Shown here one piece after another: positions 1 to 12,110 of a stretch of DNA of 24,969 bases; position 1 is the first letter of the stretch; the number at the start of each line of letters is the position of its first letter. Both the position numbers and the translations under genes were made by a program. The notes under the pieces are model-generated. The model made no database searches. It had not been told where the DNA came from and worked only from the letters and a program-made list of their open reading frames with translations. Source of the DNA: Azolla pinnata (Eukaryota; Streptophyta; Polypodiopsida; Salviniales; Salviniaceae). Where the stretch lies: NCBI GenBank assembly GCA_037176905.1, contig JBBBWG010007624.1:1-24969 (forward strand), in the 5' to 3' direction.

Positions 1-107
1 CACCATCACCATCACCATCACCATCACCATCACCATCACCATCACCATCACCATCACCATCACCACCACCATCACCACCACCATCACCATCACCATCACC
101 ATCACCA
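1..107. repeat. (CACCAT)n microsatellite
   Basis: Near-perfect tandem CACCAT hexamers with a few CACCAC variants run from the window edge to about base 107, so the array probably continues to the left. No protein-coding signal is attached to it. A possible TATA-like TTTATAT lies just after it at 127-133, about 950 bp before the TPS start codon. Confidence 0.95.
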
Positions 108-410
108 AGATGCCATCAGAAACCACTTTATATCTCGTGGCATATTGTGGACGAGAAAAACACATGCATACATACATTCGATGATGGCGATGGCGCAGCA
201 AATTCTGAGGGGGGTCCTTTTCATCATCCCGTCGAAGAAAACGACCCGTGCGCTTCGCTCTGTTGCACAGAAGACGAAGCTCCACCATCTCCATATCTCG
301 CTCAGGTTAGAAAGGAGGACGCAGCAGCAGGCAGCTGCAGAGGCCACAGAAGAAGGCTACTCCGTCGTGCTCGCAGAAAGCTCGATCCGCACACCTTCAC
401 CATTCCTGCA

Positions 411-796
411 GGCAAGCAGAAGCAGAAGCAGAAGCAGAAGCAGAAGGAGGCGAAGAAGAAGAAGAAGAAGAAGAAGAAGACGACGAAGAAGAAGAAGCTG
501 CAGCAGTAGAAGGAGCAGCAGCAGCAGAAGAAGAAGCAGAAGAAGCAGAAGCAGAAGCAGAAGAAGAAGAAGCAGAAGCAGAAGAAGCAGAAGCAGCAGC
601 AGCAGAAGAAGGAGAAAGAGAAGAAGAAGAAGAAGACGAAGAAGAAGAAGAAGAAGCAGCAGCAGCAGCAGAAGAAGAAGAAGAAGAAGAAGAAGAAGAA
701 GAAGGAGAAGAAGAAGAAGCAGCAGAAGAAGGAGAGAAGCAGCAGCAGTAGCAGAAGAAGAAGAAGAAGAAGAAGAAGAAGAAGAAGAAGAAGAAG

Positions 797-846
<50 letters not shown>

Positions 847-988
847 GAAGCAGAAGCAGAAGAAGAAGAAGAAGAAGAAGAAGAAGAAGAAGAAGAAGAA
901 GCAGCAGCAGCAGAAGAAGAAGAAGAAGAAGAAGAAGAAGAAGAAGAATAAGAAGAAGAAGAATAAGCAGAAGAAGAAGAGGAAGGCT
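411..988. repeat. GAA/GCA purine-rich low-complexity tract
   Basis: Almost 580 bp of interleaved GAA and GCA (AGAAGA, AGCAGC) triplets on the plus strand with very few pyrimidines apart from the C of GCA. It yields long stop-free frames in several directions (poly-Glu/Ala, poly-Arg/Ser, poly-Lys, and poly-Leu in antisense). These are artefacts of the repeat. It lies directly upstream of the TPS coding sequence and may be part of the promoter or 5' leader. GAA/TTC tracts are known to be able to form triplex DNA. Confidence 0.9.
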
Positions 989-1084
989 GAAAGCTTCTTC
1001 TTTTCTTCTTCTTCCTCTGCTCCTTCTCTCTCTGCTTCTGCTTCTTCTTCTTCCTCTTCTTCTTCTTCTTTCTCCTCCTCCTCT
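989..1084. repeat. CTT-rich pyrimidine tract before the TPS start codon
   Basis: Ninety-odd bases of CTTCTTC and CTCCTCC run right up to the ATG at 1085. The sequence is complementary in character to the GAA tract just before it, with the change of strand bias near 986-992. The two tracts could pair as a long hairpin if both are transcribed. CT-rich leaders are also common in ordinary plant 5' UTRs, so this may be a normal pyrimidine-rich leader. Confidence 0.75.
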
Positions 1085-4000
1085 ATGACTTACTCTTTGT
1101 CGCTGAATCGAAAGAACTCTTCCTCGGAGAATCAGAACAGCAGCGAAGAACCTCCTCCTCCTCCTCTCCATCACCATCGCCATCAGGTTCCGGCTCCTTC
1201 TCATCGCCGCTTCTCTCTCTCAACTCCCGAGGAGCTTCGCTCCGCTTTACTACCTCCCAGCTTTCCGCAGCTTTCTTCATCTCTGTCCGACGAAGAATAC
1301 GCGGCCTCAGATCATCATCATCACCAGCAGCAGCAGCAGCAGCAACATCAACAACAACATCATCATCATCCGGTTCATCAGCAACATCACCATCACCATC
1401 TTCATCACCGCCATAGTGATTTATACGATGCGCTCTTGCAAGACAACAACAGCAATAGCGAAGGAGCTTCGGTTTCTTTGTCTTCGTCTTCAGCCGAGAC
1501 GATACGCTCCAACAGGGTAGCAAGGCTTGTTCGGCAACAAGAACTGAGCCGGACTCGCCGATTCTTCCTCGACAACAAGATTGTCTTGCAGAGTGGGAAA
1601 TCTACGACTGGTTCACGATCACCATCATCATCATCATCATCATCATTGCATCCAAGGAGCTATCTCGAAGAATGGATCCGTGATGATCTTGCTATACCGG
1701 CATCAAATGGCCATTCTCCCACAACTGCAGCTGCGGCAACTACAGCTGCCCCCAGCAGTGCTACTGCCCGAATCATTCCAAATGGCCCTGTGGATATCGT
1801 GCGAAGCAACAATAGGCAGCAGCGCTTGCTGGTTGTTGCGAATCGTCTCCCCGTCTCTGCCACCAAGCAGGGCCATGGTTGGTCCCTTGAAGTGAGTGCT
1901 GGTGGGCTAGTTAGTGCTCTACTCGGTGAGTCTTCCTGTCTCTCCCTCCTTTTGCCTTTGCTATTCCTTAGCATCATTTAATTACGTCATTTGAATGCCA
2001 TTTTCCAAGTTCTGAGTTGAAACCATGGCTACCCTCACTGTTAGATATGATTTGTCATTGCACTCTGGATTCACAAAAGAAAAAAAGCTCGAAACAAGTG
2101 GCCCAGTATGAGGCTTGAAGCCAACTGTATGTGGCTTTGTGGGTGCTTTGTAAGATGAGTTTTTGTTTTCTCTAATGCCGCAATTCTACCACATTCAAAA
2201 ACATAGAATGAGCTCTTCTTCAAGTCACTATACTTAGTTTTACTGAGCACTGCATCATATGGACTCCATAGCTCTGCAGGTTTTCTATTAGGATAACCTT
2301 TATCGTTACTGTTTGGAGAGCAATGATACCATTTTCACCCCTTGCATGTATCGATTTCGATGTTTGTAAACATTTACTCGTCTACCATATGATATGGCTT
2401 ACGTGCTTTCGGTCATGTTCTGACATTGTGCTCAACATGGTGAATGTGATTGGAGTTTCTGCAATCACCTTTCAAGAAGCAATGTTCTGTGGTGTGAAAT
2501 ATGTATAAATGTCAACGTTTCTTAAAAAACAGAATTTCTGGAAGCAAGCTGATAGTGTACACATTCACAAAGCACAATCATGATGACTCTCAATCTAAAA
2601 CCAAAGTTCGTCAGGAATTTAAGCAATAACAAAGTTTTTGACAAAGAACTACTGCACAATTATGCTTCCTTATTTAAAAAATTCTGGCTTTCACTTAGCT
2701 AATGTCATGAATCCATAAGAAATACCACCTGGCTAGATAACATCTCACTTTCCATGGTTGATGTTATGAACTTGTGTAAGATGATTCGCTTACCTAGTTC
2801 AATTGTTATGGGCATGATCATAATTGATCACGGGGTAATTCTACCATAATTTATCTAACCTCAAAGTGACTTAGTGCGGGTTAATGTTCTACATTGACGG
2901 ACAAACTGATAGTCAAGTGTGAATAGGGTAGGGACCTAGGCTTTAATCAAACAACATTGATAACATTTTGTGTCTGATCCCTGGCAAAAGGTGCTTCTAT
3001 GAATATCTAATGACTCTAAAAACATTTTTTATGTGTAAGTGCACTAAATTAACTCCACACTTCAGAGGGGGAACCTCAACCATCTCGGCTCATTTTTCCT
3101 ATTAGCTCACTCTTCTAACTTACATCGAAATCCACTTGGCTTTGTTTGATAGTTGTCTCATAGAGCTGTTATGCTTAATCAAGACATCCACTCTTCATTC
3201 AAACCCTAGGAGTGATTGACAAATTTTCCTGTAAAATCCACTAAAAAGCATTTCCCAATTTACATCCAAAATGTTAAAGATCTAAGCATACTTGAGAATT
3301 TCACACTACATGGATGGATGTGTCTGTCAAAGGTGAGACTTTGAGCGTGTGAAATTTTTTTCCCTTTCTCATTGCAAGAGTGCAATCTTTTGAAGAGGGG
3401 AGTATGTTATGGGCATGGCCATAACTGAGCATGGGGTAGTTCTACCACAATTTATCTAACCTTGTGGTAACTTGGTGTAGGTTAATTCATGTGAGAAAGT
3501 GAAAATAGAATTGACGACATTCAATTTTATGAGGAGAGACAAATCGATAGTGCTTGGTCATTTGACCTAGGGCTTAACATTATATAGGGAGGCTAGCTAC
3601 CTCCTTAGACGCATCCCCATTCTGCAGCGGGACTGTTTGTTGTGCCATGGCTCTTATCAGCAACCTTGCAGGACCTCTTCACTACCAAGGTATGGAAGTC
3701 GACAGGCACGTGGGTCTGTCTGTCATCATCTCTAAGGCTTGGTTGAGCAGATGTAATCCCTCTTTTTAACGTTTTCCTTCTTTATATCCTTATGTTTGCT
3801 TACCCATTAGTTTTGATTTGGTGTAATGCTGTACCAAGGATGGATTAAACCATCCACACTTAACCAAAGCAGTAGCTGCATGATTAAGTGTAATTAAGCC
3901 CTTGAAAACACTCAAGTCGAGATACATCTGTTAGCAACAACAACGGTAGTAGAAGCCCTATGTAATTTAACATGTACCATACATGACATAGGAATGTAGG

Positions 4001-7000
4001 AATGTCAAAGAATATGAATTGAATAACTCTGAGGTGTATGGCCATTCTTTCCTTGATAGATGTATGGGCACATTTTCCTACTTAAAATCTCTAACTGATG
4101 TAAAAAGGTTTGGAGCTATCTCCTGACATTGCATTGCGCATGTGATGGATAGATATCTATAGAAGAGGGCTCAATAATGAATACATCATGTTTTTGTATG
4201 TAAAGCATGTTTATGGTGAGCTATGCTTTAGGATGATAAGTCATTTTTCTTGTTGTAAATGTCTCTAGATATACATTAAAATACTAATTTAAGTCTTCCA
4301 TTTCTTAAAATCCTGTCATTTGCATATTGTTCCGAATCTTGGTTGTGTTGTTTGAAGGTGTCCGACAATTTGAGACAAGGTGGATTGGTTGGGCAGGAGT
4401 GAATGTGACTGATGAAACCGATCAAATTGCATTAACAAAAGCATTGGAAGAACAGGTTTGTGGATATTTTATCTTATTGTGTCAATGGAATACGTTCATC
4501 TTGATTTCAATATTACACATACATATATATCAAGCTAATTTGATGTATTATAACGATATTGAGGTTCATATCTTATCAACGGCTGAGGTTGAAACACCCA
4601 TATATAATTATAGCTTTGAAATCTGTATGTTTGTTTTAATTCCAGAGAAACTAGTTTGACAGTGCAGATTTCGAGTTGTAGATATTATGGTTTGTGGTTA
4701 TGTTGGTCTTCTTCATATAGTTCCTCTGAATTAGTAAGCATGTAGATAGAACCCCTGCCCGTGGGTGAGCTTGAGTAGCGTTGCAGTCCTCAAGCATCTT
4801 TGAAAAACTTGAAACTCTTGCGAGTTATGTTTTTGAATTCCTGCTGGAAAATTCATATTCATAAGACCTGAGTTGTAATGTTTCACTTTGTTTGATGTCA
4901 CTAATAATTTATTTTTATCCAGCGATGCGTACCAGTATTTCTTGATGAGGAAACAGTTCATCAATATTACAATGGTTACTGTAACAATGTCCTTTGGCCT
5001 CTCTTTCATTATCTTGGTCTGCCACAAGAAGACAGGCTGTCAGCAACGCGAAGCCTCGAAGATCAACTAAAAGCATATAAAAGAGCAAATAGCTTGTTTG
5101 CAGAGGTTGTATATAAAATTTATAAGGAAGGCGATATTATATGGTGCCATGATTACCACTTGATGTTTCTTCCAAAATGCTTGAAAGATCTTGACAGTAA
5201 GATGAAAGTAGGGTGGTTCCTTCACACACCATTTCCATCATCTGAGATATACCGCACTTTACCTTCACGTTCAGAGTTGCTTAAGGCAGTCCTTTATGCT
5301 GATTTGATTGGGTAAGTTATTTATGTTTTTATGTGATAATTTGTTTTCATTTTTGTCAAGCTAGGGTTTTCTTGATAACGTTTCTGACACCTTGGATGGT
5401 GAAACACAAAAAAGTAGAAAATTATTCTTGCTATGGTATGATTGGATGCTAGATCAGCATTTGTGGTGTGCAGATTTTAAATATTGTTCTTTCTAGTAAT
5501 TCATTAGTGCTTCTCTATACACTAGCTGGTGCATGTACTTGTGCTTGTGCAGGTAAATACACAATACAATAAGTCGCTAGACATCATAAGTTTTCTTATG
5601 TTGGATTTGGAACTTAGGTAGTGGAGTCTGATGTTCTCAATCTTTTAACACACACTATGCATTTGACAAAGACGCACTCTGATATTTTCCCGATGTTGGG
5701 ATGTGTGATCCGTTTTAGGCACACTATATTATTTCTAACTCGGATCTACTTTATATTTATCTAGACTTGTTTTTTTTTAGTTTTTAGTTTTTAAGTGCTC
5801 TGGCTAAGTTAAAACTGTCAGCCAAGAAAATGATGACATTATCCTGAAACATTAATTGAAACTCCATGTACAGCTGAATTTATAAGTTAGTTGATCGCAG
5901 TTGGAATCATCATTCCGCTGTTAATTGTTTTTTCAAAAAAATATATTTTTTAATTCCTGTTAGAGTAAAGGCATTTATATTTATAGTGCTTCTATCTGTT
6001 TATACTCACATTATCATCTTCTGGAACGATAGACATTTTTACATTTTATTTTCACTTTGAATTTGGTACTTGCTGAAGCTAGAGAAGAGTGTCACATTCA
6101 TTTAATGTTGATGATGATAAAATGTAGGGTATGTGGACTTACATTATCGAACTGGAAACTCATTGCTTTATATTCTGCAGATTTCACACGTATGATTATG
6201 CTAGACATTTTGTGAGTGCATGCACTCGTATTCTCGGCCTAGAGGGTACTCCATCAGGAGTAGAAGATTATCCTTTAGGAAAGCTTACTCGAGTTGCTGC
6301 GGTACCAATTGAGCATCTGTTCTGATTGATATTTATTTTAATATCATATAAAAGTTTAAATATAAAAATCCTATTTTTCTCACACTCACTCTCTCTTCTA
6401 CCCCCCTTAATGGTTTTACGTTTCACGAGGTTGATAAGATATGCTAATTTGCTGATTTATACTGTATCTGTGGACCTTGGCCATGGAATGATTGTATTCA
6501 TTTTGAATGTGTCAAGCTCTCTCTAGTGTGGCCATGGATTGCATATTGCTGCTACAACACAATTAAAAAACAACCATGGTTACTTTATCTGAATGTAGTG
6601 AATTTAATACTAACTCAGTCTCACCTCAGTGGAAATAAACCTACTATTTCTGCAACGTATTTTCTATCATTTCAGTATTGATGAAATGACCAGCTGTAGA
6701 CTGCACTGGGAAGGTTATGAAAAATGCAAGGCTGTTTTGAACTTTTGGCTACTATTGAATCAGCCATTGTTTTTACTTAATGAGTGGTCATATGTGGTTA
6801 AAAGTATAGCAGAGATGATTTGTTTCTCAAAGCTGAAAGAAACTGTGAGCAATGCATTTTCATGCATATTATCTATTTATTTCTTCTGGATTTCCATGCT
6901 TGTCATGATCTTTTATAAAATGGTCCGATGTTTCTTCACAGTTCCCTATTGGTATTGATCCCCAAAGATTCTTCAATGCACTTGAAACACCTGAGGTGCA

Positions 7001-10000
7001 GACGTATATCAAGGAGCTACAGGATAAGTTTGCTGGGCGGAAGGTATTAAAATTACCCTACTGATAATCGAGGGACAGCTTTTCAATGTTTAAGTAACAT
7101 TCCCATCATGCACACTCATAAGTTAATAGCATGTAGAGATCTGCAGAAGATCGTCATAAAGTTTTATTTGATCTATGCAGGTGATGCTTGGTGTGGATCG
7201 TTTAGACATGATCAAAGGGATTCCCCAGAAACTGCTTGCCTTTGAAAAATTTCTTGATGAAAATGATCAGTGGAGAGATAAAGTGCAGTTGGTGCAGATA
7301 GCAGTCCCAACCAGGACAGATGTACATGATTGTATGCTTATATATACCCCTTCTGCTTAAAAAGATTTAGAACTGATATTCTTTTACCAATTTAGAAGCT
7401 TGTTCATTTCTTAGACATTAGCACTTGTCAAACGTCAACTGATATATTGGCGTTCTCCTTTCTTTTGTGAATTAGATCAACGCCTTACGAGTCAGGTGCA
7501 TGAAATTGTTGGTCGCATCAATGGCCGTTTTGGAACATTGACAACAGTTCCAATACATCACCTGGTAGGCATCAATTAGCTTTCAAGCATCTGTACTTCT
7601 TCAAATAGCTTATATCTTGATCATATGTATGAACTTCGTGGATGTAATTATATTATAGATATATTATGAAATGATGATTAATACTTCTGCATGTGAAATG
7701 CAGGATCGCTCACTTGATTTCCATAAACTGTGTGCCCTTTATGCTATTACAGGTACTCTGTTTTTCATTGGTAAAATATTATTCATATGCTCGTGAACTT
7801 GCATGTATAAATATACAGAATGAATCGTGATGCTTTGTACTGCATAGCCAATTGTCTAGCCTGGTTCAAAGGTTCTACTCTTTGCTAGAGTCAAATTTGT
7901 GTGCTACCATACTAGCTATAATCAATGCCATTATGTACTACCTCCTCTATGATGCCTACCTTTCCATCAAAGCTAGTGACACACATAAAATGGTGCAACT
8001 GTTCCTCCAAATGTTCTTCAGTTGAATCATATATCTACAGATCACCTTGACCACAATGTCTGGCTTTATTTTTTGCACGTACACGTAGTGGAAGTAGTAA
8101 ATCAGCAGAGCGACGAGTTGGTAAAAAGCTAGTTGTATTAACTTGTGGATATGTATGCTAAAATATTCTGTTTCCAAGTTTGGAATGACACAGCCATTCA
8201 AATCATGGACATAGAGTGATGTCAGTGACAAGCATCCTTGCATACAGGAGATTATGAAAGTCTCAGAGCCCCTTGCCTGAGTTAGTCATATACAAACTCG
8301 ATTTCCTGTACATATAGGATTACGTAGTTGATACGGTTGTGTGGTTTTCACTTAGCGAATTTTCTTTTTCCAGTTAACTACAGATACCTTTTTCTAGAGT
8401 ACGATCTATTTCAGATCAATATCCTGCAATAAATATTTTGGGAACAAGATTTACATGCTTTCTCTGTGACAACTTCATAACGATGAAACTCATATTTTTG
8501 CTCGTTTCTTTATGTTTTAAACGAGATTGCACTTTATTCTGATTTCTTCTTTCTGTAAAACATTAGGCAAAATGGAATTCAGGTCAAATTTTCCAGTGTG
8601 TTACTTTGATAAAGGACCCAATGACTGCATTTTTGTTGATATTCTGCCAATCTAAACTAACTCTTTGATTTGCAGATGTTGCACTTGTTACATCATTACG
8701 AGATGGGATGAACCTTGTTAGCTATGAGTTTGTTGCATGCCAAAGCATGAAAAAGGGTGTTCTTATCCTGAGCGAGGTAAATATGTATAGCAAAGCACAC
8801 CAAAAGATTGATGTTCTTCTATTAAAACTTTTACAAGGTGCCAAAGATTGGAGTATTTAATGTGTCTTTTGGATGTGACAGCTTGCTGGTGCTGCTCAAT
8901 CTCTAGGTGCTGGGGCTATATTAGTTAATCCCTGGAACATAAGTGATGTTGCTGCTGCAATAAAAGATGCATTAGATATGTCTGAAGATGTTAGAGAAGA
9001 ATGCCATCGACACAACTTTGATCATGTCTCTTTGCATACTGCCCAATCCTGGGCCGATACTTTTGTCAAGTAAATGCAATCTGTTTACGGCTCTTTTAGC
9101 AAATGCAATCCATAGTTTTTGTACTTGATTGCACTCTTATCCCTCCCTGAGATGTGGATAGGTAAGTGGCGGGATTTTCTCATGGTTGTGAGTGTCATTT
9201 AATGTGCCCAGTGTTTTCGTGGTAGGTAAAATCATAAGTGAATTCTTTAATTTTAATTTCCAAGGTTTTATGCATGAGTTTAAAACAATGCGGCATTGCC
9301 AAAACAACTTTGCTGCTGGGAGAATCACTGCAAAAGTGAATACTTTGGTTTTTGTGGGTTATAAAATCCATGCTAGGGTTCATTACTGTGTATATCAATC
9401 TATTTCTCTGCTTGGATGAAATCAAAATATTTGAATCATTCCTGAAATTATTTTCCATGATATTTTGATTCTGATTTGCAAAAATACAACTTTGCAGTGA
9501 GTTGAATGATACTATTCTTGAGGCACAGTTGCGAATTTTGCGCATTCCTCCCCATCTTCCTGTTAATGAAGCTGTTTCAAATTACCATAACGCAAACAAC
9601 CGGCTATTGATTCTGGTCTGTATCTAACTTGATAAATTTGGGTTTCTAAATCACCATCTTGCAAGGATTTACTCTGCTTGATTAATCGACTCTGATTGTG
9701 TTTTCATTATGCGTCATATGCTACAGGGATTCAACCTAACATTGACCGCACAAGTTGAAGGACTGGGACGGAGAGCTCCAGATCAGCTTAAATTACGGCT
9801 GCATTCACACCTTCACAGTGTTTTTGGGCTACTGTGCAATGACCCCAAAACTACAATTGTCATTCTTAGTGGAAGTGAAAGAAGTGTTCTTGATGAGGTG
9901 ATTGGGCTGTTGGATTATGGGTTCATGTTACTAGATAAGTCAATATCTTTCATAAGTTTGTATTAGTTGGATACCTTTGTGTTGTGATTGTATGAACAGA

Positions 10001-11849
10001 CTTAGTCTCTTCTTTACATCTTACTTGCAGGCCTTTGGAAATTTTGATTTATGGCTAGCAGCTGAGAATGGTATGTTCCTTAGGCATACTAATGGAGAAT
10101 GGAAAACTACTATGCCTGAACACTTAAACATGGATTGGATGGAAAGTGTGCAGGTATTTCCCTTGATGTCGAAGCTAATTTATTTTCTACAAGGCTTTTA
10201 AGTTGTTTTATAGTGTAACCTCACAGTTAATGGTAGCTTAGGGAGTAGTGGAACATCCTATGTAATCCTCTTTGTTAACATGGCTTCTGTAGTAGCCTGT
10301 TCCTGAGTACGGTCTGCCTGCATGTCTCTCATGTTGGTTCCAACTCCAACAATGAATAAATACGGCAAGCCTGAGTGAGATTTCTTAGGAGTCCTATAAA
10401 ATATGGCAAGGTTTTGAATATCTGGTTTTACATAAAAAAATTTAACCCTAAAAAATATCTCATTCATTCAAATCTTTTACGTCAAGGAAATCACATTTTC
10501 TTCTGCCCATGGATTCTATGTCGATTCCAGCAGCAAATTTTGATCTAACAAGATTTGCATATTTCATGTCTATACACTATCTTGCAGCCTGTTTTTGAAT
10601 ATTTCCTTGAAAGGACACCACGATCATATCTTGAAATTCGAGATACATGTTTAGTGTGGAATTACAAAAATGCAGGTTTGTTCCTAACGGCATTCCTTAT
10701 TAAGTATCTGAATATAGTTGTTTGTTTCTTAGTCTCTGAATTTTTGCAGATGTGGAATTTGGTAGACTACAAGCAAGGGATATGCTGCAACATTTATGGA
10801 CTGGTCCCATTTCCAACGCTTCAGTTGATGTTGTTCAAGGTACTCGGTCAGTTGAAGTTCGTCCTGTTGGGGTTTCAAAGGTATCATTTTCTAGCTCATA
10901 TTTTTACATCCACCAAAACTTGCTTTCTGGCTGCAATTTATGTAGTGTAACTGCACTTTTCATAAGCAATACATGCGACAGAATACTTTATGCATAACTT
11001 TCTTAACCACTACCACCATAGCTTGTGCTGCTATATAATCCTAGGAATCATGAAATTACATGTAACCTTTCCAATAGAAAAACAACTTACCAATTTCACA
11101 TACTAATCTATATCTATGTATCTCATCAAACAGATCCGTCAGACAAGAAATTATATTGTGTACGAGACTAAAGCAGATAGTCGAATGTTCTTATTGAGAT
11201 GCAGGGTGCTGCAATTGACCGCATTCTAGGGGAGATAGCTCATAGAAAACGGATAACCACACCCATAGACTATGTTCTTTGTATTGGACATTTCTTGAGC
11301 AAAGTAAGTCGTCCAAACGAAGTAAAATGCTTTTATCAGGAACCATATCTACAGAAGTAACACTAACAGATTTTTTTCATCATCTCAATATAGGATGAAG
11401 ACATATATACATTTTTCGAGCCTGAGCTTCCAATGCCTTTTGAGAGGGAAAATAATTCGGACGGAAGACATGCAAGTAATGGCAGGAGGGCAGGCCAAAA
11501 GTCAGCGGGTCCTAAAAGTGGAAACAAATCAAGCGGTTCCTCAACAAGTAAATCCAGTAATTCTAACAGCACTAAATCTAGTGGGGTAAGATCGAAAGGG
11601 AATGTCAGCCAATCCGTTTTCAACAACGGCAGCCCATCAAGAAGCAGTAACAAGAAAGAAAAATCATTTGTAGAGGATGAGATGGTGCGGCAAGAAGGAT
11701 CCTCTGTTCTTGATCTCAGAGGTGATAACTACTTCTCCTGTGCAGTTGGACGCAAGAGATCTAATGCCAGATATTCACTGCCATCCTCTGAAGAGGTTGT
11801 TTCCTTCCTGAAGAAAATTGCCGACAGTTATAGCATACTTGGTCTTTGA
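1085..11849 (+). CDS. TPS1: Class I trehalose-6-phosphate synthase (17 coding exons)
   Basis: Makes trehalose-6-phosphate from UDP-glucose and glucose-6-phosphate; in plants this product is a sugar signal. Exons read from splice sites and family similarity: 1085-1925, 4358-4455, 4923-5311, 6181-6301, 6942-7043, 7181-7331, 7476-7564, 7704-7752, 8676-8776, 8882-9069, 9498-9615, 9727-9897, 10031-10153, 10588-10675, 10750-10880, 11205-11303, 11394-11849. All introns are GT-AG and the total is 3315 nt, 1104 residues. Residues 1-246 are a low-complexity N-terminal extension with a basic helix-like [16 protein letters not shown]. The GT20 domain starts at [12 protein letters not shown] (247-258), with WCHDYHLM (387-394), [10 protein letters not shown] (521-530) and DGMNLVSYE (623-631). 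The C-terminal phosphatase-like domain has LGFNLTL (749-755) where active phosphatases have DxDGT, so it should be inactive. A Ser/Asn-rich linker precedes the conserved C-terminus. Start: the ATG that opens this frame after the CT tract. The protein is longer than Arabidopsis TPS1 (942 residues). Confidence 0.95.
1313..1414 (+). other. Poly-His/Gln tract in the TPS N-terminal extension
   Basis: CAT/CAC and CAG/CAA codons encode a His- and Gln-dominated stretch at residues about 77-110 of the TPS protein, including a run of seven Gln and several runs of four or five His. It lies in the extension before the catalytic domain, upstream of the basic motif resembling the regulatory N-terminus of Arabidopsis TPS1. 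A second repeat-encoded stretch (poly-Ser from ATC/TCA repeats) lies at about 1616-1648. The tract is in frame and uninterrupted, but its length may vary between individuals. Confidence 0.9.
2804..3404 (+). mobile_element. Decayed LTR-retrotransposon remnant in TPS intron 1 (5' LTR-like repeat and internal part)
   Basis: A sequence starting TGTTATGGGCATG at 2804 recurs at 3405 in the same orientation. About 80% of bases match over the first 82 bp, and patchy similarity continues to about 2945 and 3577 (shared GACCTAGG). The region between holds no recognisable polymerase, integrase or gag reading frame. Immediately before the second copy is a polypurine tract (GAAGAGGGGAG, about 3392-3402), as expected upstream of a 3' LTR. 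I found no convincing primer-binding site. It looks like an old, internally deleted element lying within the 2.4 kb first intron. Confidence 0.55.
3405..3800 (+). repeat. 3' LTR-like repeat of the intron 1 element (right end uncertain)
   Basis: This second copy starts with TGTTATGGGCATG straight after a purine tract and carries a TATA-like TATATAG at 3581-3587, as an LTR promoter would. It extends further than the first copy, which seems truncated after about 2945. I could not find a matching CA end with a clear target duplication, so the right boundary given is only a guess. Confidence 0.4.
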
Positions 11850-12104
11850 GAAATGGAGTACCATGGCTGTGACATGAGGAGCAGCTTGGTCGTTGTGTTT
11901 ATAGTTAATAGGTTGATTTATAGATATATATGAGAATATGATGTGTTCCATATAAATCAAATCCTTCCTGTAAAAAACTCGTTGAAGGGTTCTATCATAT
12001 GGTCTTGTTGTGTACCATAGTGGACATGGAGGTTTGAGTTGCCCCTGTAACAGGAATACCATCAAACCTGGTGTATTTTTAGAGCATTGGCTCTAATTGT
12101 CATC

Positions 12105-12110
12105 AATAAA
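12105..12110 (+). terminator. Probable polyadenylation signal of the TPS gene
   Basis: A canonical AATAAA lies about 255 bp after the TPS stop codon at 11849, in an AT-rich region with TTGT-type sequences before it. Plant polyadenylation signals are loose, so this is only the best candidate. Confidence 0.45.

Noticed and set aside
145..951. Long plus-strand open frame ending in Arg/Ser- and Glu/Ala-rich runs
   Set aside because: Produced by the GAA/GCA tract; no domain, and several frames are open at once for the same reason.
302..1204. Long antisense poly-Leu/Phe open frame
   Set aside because: Complement of the same triplet repeats overlapping the TPS start; no support as a membrane protein.
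2798..3525. TTCAAT target-site duplication bounding a 716-bp TG...CA element in TPS intron 1
   Set aside because: Similarity between the two LTR-like repeats continues beyond 3519, so the right TTCAAT lies inside the repeat and the match is probably chance.
6301..6325. Alternative TPS exon 4 ending in VPIEHLF and a stop
   Set aside because: The family sequence continues as VAA then FPIGID at 6942; the extension is intron 4 read-through starting at its GT donor.
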